Below are positions 43,365-49,199 of a stretch of 49,199 nucleotides of DNA, piece by piece (the first letter of the stretch is position 1; each line of letters begins with the position of its first letter). The notes below the pieces were generated by a model that had not been told where the DNA came from, did not search any database, and saw only the letters and a program-made list of their open reading frames with translations. Source of the stretch: Bacteroidales bacterium (lineage in GTDB: Bacteria > Bacteroidota > Bacteroidia > Bacteroidales > UBA932); assembly GCA_017461285.1 (NCBI GenBank), contig JAFTYS010000098.1:1-49199 (forward strand), read 5' to 3'. The position numbers and the translations under genes were made by a program.

Positions 43365-43786
43365 AGGATTACATCCTTCCTCAATCCTTCCATATAGATT
43401 CCTTCCCCGGTCCTGCTCAAGGTGATGTGGTCTTCACACATCTTGACCAGTCTGCCGAGAGGATCTCTGCGTCTGAATGTCACGGAATCAGCTGTCTTTG
43501 ACACGACCTTGAAAGGCTTTTTGCTGAAGTACGCCTCGGCCTTTTCCTTTACGGTGTCCCAGTCATCGTCGGTTTCCAGCTGCTTTCTCACGAAGCCGAA
43601 CTTAGGATAGACTGCAGCGATCAATGCAAAGAACAGGGCGATCTTCCAGAGGGAACCGTATCCGTCCTCGAAGATGCTTTCGATGTTTCCTTCCACCGCT
43701 CCTATCAGGATGAGTGCAAGAATGATGAGGGTTGTCAGTATCGCGAAATAGAAGAAGTACTTTACTGATCTTACCAGATATTTCAT
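43313..43786 (-). CDS. Small membrane protein of unknown function
   Basis: A 157-residue protein starting MKYLVRSVKYFFYF (43786). Two membrane segments (about 10-31, YFAILTTLIILALILIGAV, and about 45-60, WKIALFFALIAAVY) are followed by a soluble domain (AYFSKKPFKVVSKTADSVTF, LSRTGEGIYMEGLRKDVILY). No family is recognised. The overlap of its 3' end with DUF3109 leaves its last 17 residues encoded opposite that gene. Confidence 0.7.
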   Translation of the reverse strand: MKYLVRSVKYFFYFAILTTLIILALILIGAVEGNIESIFEDGYGSLWKIALFFALIAAVYPKFGFVRKQLETDDDWDTVKEKAEAYFSKKPFKVVSKTADSVTFRRRDPLGRLVKMCEDHITLSRTGEGIYMEGLRKDVILYSAGLSSILAASESAE

Positions 43787-43862
43787 GGCGTCATATTTGC
43801 AGGTTTGACATGGTGCTTCCCTCGTGGAAGCATACAAATATACGAAAAATCCGATATTTTGT

Positions 43863-43870
43863 TATCTTTG
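43863..43870 (+). promoter_or_regulatory. -7 box of the coiled-coil/hemW operon
   Basis: TATCTTTG fits TAnnTTTG, 19 bases before the ATG at 43890. No clear -33 match. Confidence 0.45.
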
Positions 43871-43889
43871 CAACCAAATCGCAATTTTT

Positions 43890-44753
43890 ATGGAAAACAG
43901 CACTTTGAAAAAAATCATGTATGCGCTCATCGCTGTGGCCGTACTGCTTGCAGGAGCCCTCGCATACATATGGTATCAGAAGTCTTCTCTCGTAAAGGAA
44001 CTTACAATAGATAAGGAAGAGCTGACAGCTCAGATGATAGAACTCCAGAACGACTATGCGTCATTGTCTTCCGACTATGACACCATCAATTCCCAGCTTG
44101 ATTCATCAAGAGAGGAAGTTTCCCAGCTTATCGCGAGGATCCAGAAGACCGAGGCTACGAACAGAAGCAAGATGCGCCAGTACGAGAAGGAACTCGGTAC
44201 CTTGAGAAGCATCATGAAGAGCTATATCGTTCAGATCGACTCTCTCAACACCCTCAATCAGAAGCTTAAGGCTGATGCCGCCGCTGCCCGTCGCGAGGCT
44301 GCGGAGAGCAGGAAGAGGGAGGAAGCTCTCAACAAGACAGTGGAGGACCTTTCCGGCCAGGTTGCAGCCGGATCTGTAATCAAGGCAAGAGGCATCAGGA
44401 TGGAGGCATACAACGCTTCGGACAAGGTTACCGACCGCAGCAGCAGGGTGGTACGCCTTCTCACTTCCCTCAGCCTTGTGGAGAACGATCTCGCTCCTAG
44501 AGGTCCTGTAAGAGTGTATATCAGAGTGAAGGACCCTGAAGGAATCCTCCTTACCAACAGCACCCAGAGGACTTTCGAACTCAACGGCGAGCCTATGATC
44601 TGCTCAGCTTCACGTGAGGTGGACTACCAGGGCAAGGAGGTGGACCTCAGCATATATCTTAACGAGATTCCTGAATATACAAAGGGTATCTATACTGTTG
44701 AGGCATACACAGAGCAGACACTGCTCGGCTCTGCGGAACTCTTGCTCCGATAG
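43890..44753 (+). CDS. Membrane-anchored coiled-coil protein
   Basis: A 287-residue protein starting MENSTLKKIMYAL. One membrane helix (about 8-28) is followed by a long coiled coil (residues about 30-165, heptad-like: ELTIDKEELTAQMIELQNDY, LNQKLKADAAAARREAAESR). A C-terminal beta domain follows (RVYIRVKDPEGILLTNSTQR, IYTVEAYTEQTLLGSAELLL). It is probably an envelope structural or scaffold protein. hemW begins 2 bases after its stop. No named family is certain. Confidence 0.8.
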   Translation: MENSTLKKIMYALIAVAVLLAGALAYIWYQKSSLVKELTIDKEELTAQMIELQNDYASLSSDYDTINSQLDSSREEVSQLIARIQKTEATNRSKMRQYEKELGTLRSIMKSYIVQIDSLNTLNQKLKADAAAARREAAESRKREEALNKTVEDLSGQVAAGSVIKARGIRMEAYNASDKVTDRSSRVVRLLTSLSLVENDLAPRGPVRVYIRVKDPEGILLTNSTQRTFELNGEPMICSASREVDYQGKEVDLSIYLNEIPEYTKGIYTVEAYTEQTLLGSAELLLR

Positions 44754-44755
44754 CC

Positions 44756-45958
44756 GTGATATATGTCCACATACCTTTCTGCAGAAGTTTCTGCACATAT
44801 TGTGACTTCTACTCGGAGGTTGCTGCGAAATGCCGCAGTTTCGGACGCTTCGCTGATGCTCTTGTAAAGGAGATAGAGCATCGTGCGGATGAAATCACAG
44901 ATGATGTAAATACATTATACATAGGAGGCGGCACCCCATCGGTGCTGCCTCTTGATGTCTTCGAACGCATCCTTGATGCCTTGCGAAGATGCGGGCACGG
45001 AGGACCGTATGACGAATTCACTGTCGAGGTAAATCCTGAGGACATAGTGGAAAAAGGTCCGGGATATGTCGAAGGACTTCTCAATCTGGGCGTGAACCGT
45101 ATAAGCATGGGAGTGCAGTCTTTCGATGACGGGATCCTGAAGTTCATGAACCGCAGGCATGACGCTGAAACGGCCAGGAAGGCCTATGCGATACTGGAGG
45201 GAGCAGGTGTGGAAAACATAAGCATTGACCTTATCTTCGGTCTTCCGCAGCTTTCTGATGTCCAGTGGCAGGACACTTTGGACAAGGCTTTGTCTATATC
45301 CGGCACGGGACGTCTTCCAAAGCACATATCCTCATACCAGCTTTCCGTCGAGCCGGGAAGCATGCTTGCAAGGCTTGTCGAGAAGGGCAGGTTCGAAGAG
45401 GCGTCGGAGGAACTGTGCGAGAGGCAGTATTCGATGCTCTGCGCAGCTTTGCGCGATGCCGGATACCGCCATTATGAGATTTCAAATTTCGCTCTGCCAG
45501 GCTACGAGGCCCGGCATAATTCCGCATACTGGAAGCATGTCCCGTATGTCGGTTTCGGCCCAGGTGCCCATAGTCTTGTTTCCCCCCAGTCGGTTTCACC
45601 GACAGCCCCCGAGGGGGCATACGGTCTTCGCTCCGTTGAATCACATTATTCCAGGACATGGAATGAAGCGGATCTGAACAGGTATCTGGAGGATCCGATG
45701 GGAGTAAGGGATGGAGAGGAACTGACCGGCGGACAGGTGGTCATGGAACGCATAATGCTGGCCCTGCGTACTTCGGAGGGCATCCCGGAAGAATTCCTTC
45801 GGATGCACTGCGCCCCGCATGAACTGGAGCACGCCCTGGCCTGCGGTAATCTGGTGCGGATCCCGGATTGTCATGGAGCAGCCGATGCACCCTGCCGTCT
45901 CCGTATTCCCGAAGACCGCTTCTTTGTCTCGGACAGCATAATCCCGAACCTGGTATAA
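44756..45958 (+). CDS. hemW: Radical SAM protein HemW (coproporphyrinogen oxidase-like)
   Basis: A 400-residue radical SAM protein. HemW homologues bind haem and act as haem chaperones; older annotations call them oxygen-independent coproporphyrinogen oxidases. The start is GTG, giving MIYVHIPFCRSFCTYCDFYS with the cluster Cys9-x3-Cys13-x2-Cys16. LYIGGGTPS, NRISMGVQSFDD, IDLIFGLPQ and HYEISNFALPGYEARHNSAYW are typical. Usual length is about 375-380; the excess is at residues about 275-297, SPQSVSPTAPEGAYGLRSVE, inserted after GPGAHSL and coded by palindromic DNA. Confidence 0.92.
   Translation: MIYVHIPFCRSFCTYCDFYSEVAAKCRSFGRFADALVKEIEHRADEITDDVNTLYIGGGTPSVLPLDVFERILDALRRCGHGGPYDEFTVEVNPEDIVEKGPGYVEGLLNLGVNRISMGVQSFDDGILKFMNRRHDAETARKAYAILEGAGVENISIDLIFGLPQLSDVQWQDTLDKALSISGTGRLPKHISSYQLSVEPGSMLARLVEKGRFEEASEELCERQYSMLCAALRDAGYRHYEISNFALPGYEARHNSAYWKHVPYVGFGPGAHSLVSPQSVSPTAPEGAYGLRSVESHYSRTWNEADLNRYLEDPMGVRDGEELTGGQVVMERIMLALRTSEGIPEEFLRMHCAPHELEHALACGNLVRIPDCHGAADAPCRLRIPEDRFFVSDSIIPNLV
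45589..45618 (+). repeat. In-frame palindromic insertion within hemW
   Basis: Two hairpins in the coding frame: GTCGGT/ACCGAC with a 3-base loop (45589-45603) and GCCCCC/GGGGGC with a 2-base loop (45605-45618). The inserted element probably covers about 45580-45645. Confidence 0.65.
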
Positions 45959-45979
45959 CCAAAGATAAATCATATCGAC

Positions 45980-47788
45980 ATGAGTAACATATACGCAGAA
46001 AGAATTGATGCCCTGAGAGGGCTGATGGAGAGAAACGGATGGGACGCTGTGGTCGTCAGCGGATCCGATCCTCACAGCAGTGAGTATCCTGCACCAAGGT
46101 GGCAGCAGGTGAAGTTCCTCAGCGGATTTACCGGCGAGGCGGGAGACCTTGTCGTGACCCGTGACCATGCCGGCCTATGGACGGATTCAAGATATTTCAT
46201 CCAGGCGCTTTCGCAGCTCGAAGGCACAGGTGTGGAGCTTCATAAGACAAGAGTCCCGGGTGCTGTAGGCATACCTGAATGGCTTTCTGACAAGGCGAAG
46301 ACTGTGGCTGTCGACGGCCTCTGCTGGAATGTTGCAGCAGTCAGGGAGATAGCCGATGCCTTGGGAGACGGCGGTCTGGTCGTAGATGTGCCGGACATGC
46401 TGGAAGAACTGTGGACTTCCCGTCCGCAGATACCGATGACCCCGATAACCACGCTGGATGTCGATACTTTCGGCGGAACATCCCGCGAAGAAAAGATATC
46501 ATGGCTCCGGAAGTGGATGCTTCTCGAAGGCGTGGACCGTGTGCTCCTTTCTTCTCTGGACGAGATAGCATGGATGCTGAACGTCAGGGGAAGCGACATC
46601 GAGTATAACCCGCTGGTGATCTCATACCTTCTTGTGTCGCAGGACAGCGTGAGATGGTTTGTACGCAAGGCAGCTGCCGATGATCCCGATACGTTGGACA
46701 GCTTCAGCGAGCTTGAGATGGACGATGTAGCCGTCGACGATTATGACGCCGTATTCTTCGGACTGTCCGATTTCACCGACGAGCAGGCTCCGGTGACCAT
46801 TTTTGTCGATCCGTCGACCTTGAACCACCATATCTATTCGTATATCCGGGATTCATATCCTGCCGACAGGATCGTGTGCGGAACATCGCCGGTGATTCTT
46901 CAGAAATCGGTGAAGACCCCGTCGGAGATCGAGAACCTGCGCCAGACCTACATCGACGACGGAGTGGCGATGGAATGCTTCCTCCATTGGCTCGAAGAAG
47001 AAGTCGCGACCGGCAGGGAAGTCGACGAATGGGAGGCGTCCGAGAAGCTTACGCAGTTCAGGTCGCAGATCCCCGGATACAGAGGCAACAGCTTCGAGAA
47101 CATCTCGGCATACGGTCCCGGAGCAGCCCTGCCGCATTATTCGACGCCGAAGGAAGGTTCGGCTGTCATCCGTCCGTTCGGACTTTATCTCGTGGATTCC
47201 GGCGGCCAGTACCTGACGGGCACGACTGATATAACCAGGACAGTGCCGATGGGGGACTGCACGGATCTTGAAAGGGAAGACTATACGCTCGTCCTGAAGG
47301 GAATGATCGACCTGTCGATGGCGGTTTTTCCTCGCGGAACTGCAGGTTGCCAGATAGATTCCATCGCCAGAATGCCTCTATGGAAGAAGATGAGGAATTT
47401 CGGACATGGCACAGGTCACGGCATCGGATACTATCTCTGCGTCCATGAAGGACCGCAGTCGATAAGGTATCAGTACAATCCTCAGCCTCTCCTTCCGGGC
47501 ATGGTGACATCCAACGAGCCCGGGCTGTACAGGGAGGGAATGCATGGCGTCAGGCATGAGAACATAGTCCTGTGCAAGGAGGCCGGAATGAGCGAATTCG
47601 GCGACTGGCTCGAGTTCGAGACATTGACATGCTGTCATTTCGATACATCTGCGGTCGTACCGGAACTCCTCGGACCGGACGCGCTGGACTGGCTGAACGA
47701 ATACAACGACAGGGTGTACAGGACCTTGGCACCGCTTCTTCCTCCTCGCACGGCAGCATGGCTCCGCGAAAAGACCATGTCTATATAA
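45980..47788 (+). CDS. pepP: Aminopeptidase P family (Xaa-Pro aminopeptidase)
   Basis: A 602-residue metallopeptidase removing an N-terminal residue before proline. It has the three-domain M24B layout of the longer, eukaryote-like aminopeptidase P. Two creatinase-like N-terminal domains (RNGWDAVVVSGSDPHSSEY, LWTDSRYFIQA) precede the pita-bread catalytic domain. Metal ligands are visible as Asp406 and Asp417 (DSGGQYLTGTTD), His480 (GHGTGHGIGYY), Glu513 (NEPGLY) and Glu547 (EFETLT). The DUF697-like gene follows 7 bases later. Confidence 0.95.
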   Translation: MSNIYAERIDALRGLMERNGWDAVVVSGSDPHSSEYPAPRWQQVKFLSGFTGEAGDLVVTRDHAGLWTDSRYFIQALSQLEGTGVELHKTRVPGAVGIPEWLSDKAKTVAVDGLCWNVAAVREIADALGDGGLVVDVPDMLEELWTSRPQIPMTPITTLDVDTFGGTSREEKISWLRKWMLLEGVDRVLLSSLDEIAWMLNVRGSDIEYNPLVISYLLVSQDSVRWFVRKAAADDPDTLDSFSELEMDDVAVDDYDAVFFGLSDFTDEQAPVTIFVDPSTLNHHIYSYIRDSYPADRIVCGTSPVILQKSVKTPSEIENLRQTYIDDGVAMECFLHWLEEEVATGREVDEWEASEKLTQFRSQIPGYRGNSFENISAYGPGAALPHYSTPKEGSAVIRPFGLYLVDSGGQYLTGTTDITRTVPMGDCTDLEREDYTLVLKGMIDLSMAVFPRGTAGCQIDSIARMPLWKKMRNFGHGTGHGIGYYLCVHEGPQSIRYQYNPQPLLPGMVTSNEPGLYREGMHGVRHENIVLCKEAGMSEFGDWLEFETLTCCHFDTSAVVPELLGPDALDWLNEYNDRVYRTLAPLLPPRTAAWLREKTMSI

Positions 47789-47795
47789 TAAGAAT

Positions 47796-48779
47796 ATGAA
47801 GAGAAACTTATTGCTTATCATAGGGGTTTTCATCGGGATCCTGGTGATCCTGCTCATGGGAAACGTCATAACCGTCGCTGAAAAGCTCGGCGAGATCTGT
47901 CATACAGTATATGTTGAATACGCTTTCTATGCGCTCATTCTTGTACTGCTTGTAGCTTTTGTGCTCATCCCGATCATAAAGGTCCATACGGCACCTGAGT
48001 TTCCTGCCCTGGGGCTTGTCGACGAGACGTCCGACATGAAGAAGCTGCGCTCTTTCGCTAAACGCCTGGTTTCCGGATGCGGATACATCGAGGATGCGGA
48101 AGTGCGTGCCCGTCATCAGAAGCAGATCCGTGAAGAGCTGGAGTCATGTTCTGAAGATATGGAGGGTTTGAAGGCGTTCATAGACAGAGAAGTGGCCCTT
48201 CGTTTTGACGGCAACAAGGAAATGGGAGTCCAGGGCATCAATTCCCGGATGAAGGAATGGTCCAAGTCCGTGTTCATGATCACGGCTGTATCGCAGAACA
48301 ATCTGGTGGATTCGGCGGTTCTGCTGGTCATGAACTACAGGCAGGTCGAAGATCTGGTGCTTGCGACCGGATTCCGTCCGACAAGGGCCCAGATGTTCCG
48401 TATCTATGCGAACATCCTGACCACGACCCTCGTTTCATACTGTACATCCGAAGTCCTTTCCGACCTTGCCGGCGAGACGACTCTTGCCGGAGCCATGGCG
48501 AACCTGAAGATACCGGGAATTGTCTCAGAGTCTGCGATCCAGGGCGCTGTGAACGCCCTGCTGACTCTTCGCATAGGTTATGTGACCAGGACATTCCTGA
48601 TGGAAGGACCGGATGCCCTCGCCGGGCGCCAGAGGCGCCGCGAGGTATCGCTCAAGGCCTTCAAGGAAGCCTTTACCGCGATCCCTGGCGTCATTGCAGG
48701 CACCGCCGCAACGATGGGCAAAGGCCTTATGAACCTCTTCAAAGGCAGGAAGTCCGAACCCGCTGCGGAACAATCTTAA
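47796..48779 (+). CDS. DUF697-like membrane protein
   Basis: A 327-residue protein with two N-terminal membrane segments (LLLIIGVFIGILVILLMGNV, YALILVLLVAFVLIPIIKV). A soluble helical part follows, and the C-terminal region (ITAVSQNNLVDSAVLLVMNY, GFRPTRAQMFRIYANILTTT, GYVTRTFLMEGPD) fits the YcjF/DUF697 family. Members are often associated with GTPases, but none is next to it here. It ends the operon; a bidirectional hairpin follows at 48860. Confidence 0.82.
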   Translation: MKRNLLLIIGVFIGILVILLMGNVITVAEKLGEICHTVYVEYAFYALILVLLVAFVLIPIIKVHTAPEFPALGLVDETSDMKKLRSFAKRLVSGCGYIEDAEVRARHQKQIREELESCSEDMEGLKAFIDREVALRFDGNKEMGVQGINSRMKEWSKSVFMITAVSQNNLVDSAVLLVMNYRQVEDLVLATGFRPTRAQMFRIYANILTTTLVSYCTSEVLSDLAGETTLAGAMANLKIPGIVSESAIQGAVNALLTLRIGYVTRTFLMEGPDALAGRQRRREVSLKAFKEAFTAIPGVIAGTAATMGKGLMNLFKGRKSEPAAEQS

Positions 48780-48859
48780 GAAAAGTGTACAGCTTGTTTC
48801 TCTAAAGAAACCGCAAATAGCTTTTCATATAAATCTATGGTTTTTAATTACTTACATTA

Positions 48860-48892
48860 AATCGCCTGTGCCATCTGCCGCAGGCGATTTTG
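48860..48892. terminator. Bidirectional terminator hairpin
   Basis: AATCGCCTG (48860-48868) pairs with CAGGCGATT (48881-48889), flanked by A on the left and TT on the right, so it can serve both converging genes. It is almost identical to the hairpin at 8464-8493. Confidence 0.75.
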
Positions 48893-48937
48893 CTTAAGAC
48901 GCTGCTGGTCAGCGCTTTGCGCGCAGCCCGCCTCAAG

Positions 48938-49199
48938 CTATTCCTTCTTCAAAGCCTCGGCAGGATCTGCATTGGCGCTGCTCCAGTATTGGAAACCTGC
49001 AACAGCAATTGTCAGCACCATAATCAGTGCAAATGTCAATATGAATATCCAGGCTGAGATGCCGGTGTGTTCCACAAAGCTCTCGAGCCATCTGCTGACT
49101 GTGTAATATGCCGCAGGAACTGCGATGGCATATGAGACAATACCGATGATCACATATCTCTTCAGGCCGTCAATTACAAGACCCGAGGTTTCTGCTCCA
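48938..49199 (-). CDS. FtsX-type ABC transporter permease, C-terminal part
   Basis: Only the last 86 or so codons lie in the window; the gene continues beyond position 49199. Reading in frame from the right edge gives GAETSGLVIDGLKRYVIIGI. Two membrane helices follow (YVIIGIVSYAIAVPAAYYTV, ISAWIFILTFALIMVLTIAV) and the typical FtsX/MacB ending ANADPAEALKKE. Bacteroidota carry many such paralogues, and substrate or partner ATPase cannot be told from this fragment. Confidence 0.85.
   Translation of the reverse strand, partial: GAETSGLVIDGLKRYVIIGIVSYAIAVPAAYYTVSRWLESFVEHTGISAWIFILTFALIMVLTIAVAGFQYWSSANADPAEALKKE

Overview
The window looks like a Bacteroidota chromosome, most likely order Bacteroidales. 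Promoters where visible follow the TTTG-N19-21-TAnnTTTG pattern, Shine-Dalgarno sites are absent, and the gene content is typical: a TonB receptor locus, fimbrillin/FISUMP and DUF3109 proteins, and lipoproteins with short lipoboxes. The genus cannot be fixed from sequence alone; a gut Bacteroidales such as a Rikenellaceae or Cryptobacteroides-like lineage is a guess. No phage, integrase, plasmid, CRISPR array or cas gene is visible.

Layout. 1-254: tRNA-Gly(GCC). 255-1214: a GH43 lipoprotein. 1287-8436: a surface locus of TonB-dependent receptor, DUF4876-like lipoprotein, outer-membrane barrel and fimbrillin/FISUMP lipoprotein. 8437-13052: a visibly AT-rich island that opens with an unusually structured 460-bp intergenic region and carries a TPR/HTH membrane regulator and three small secreted or surface proteins, two of them unrecognised. 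13062-16589: a SIMPL protein, a free-standing TonB plug protein and, on the minus strand, a lactonase-GH43 fusion coupled to a tiny basic protein. 16640-18712: tRNA-Leu(UAA), two kinds of hairpin repeat array, a small acidic protein and a REP-associated tyrosine transposase (RAYT).

From 18713 on the content is mostly housekeeping: comF, fabG and ahcY; the minus-strand cell-shape operon mreB-mreC-mreD-mrdA(PBP2)-rodA; ispD and an Lrp regulator; topA; then PBP1A-ddl-prmC. PBP1A, PBP2, RodA, MreBCD and Ddl together give much of the peptidoglycan elongation machinery in about 14 kb. 36005-48779 holds a lipoprotein, a TPR/U32 peptidase operon, an M16 homologue that has lost its zinc site, DUF3109, a coiled-coil protein with hemW, aminopeptidase P and a DUF697-like membrane protein. 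The window ends inside an FtsX-type permease.

The most interesting signals are: (1) GC-rich palindromic elements apparently inserted in frame inside prmC and hemW, resembling in logic the coding palindromic elements of Rickettsia; (2) several further intergenic palindrome families, one a 28-nt hairpin repeated at exact 51-bp intervals directly upstream of the RAYT gene; (3) a lactonase-GH43 fusion protein; (4) the AT-rich island with its long nested hairpin at 8676-8783; and (5) a catalytically dead M16 protein with its active-site segment replaced or deleted.
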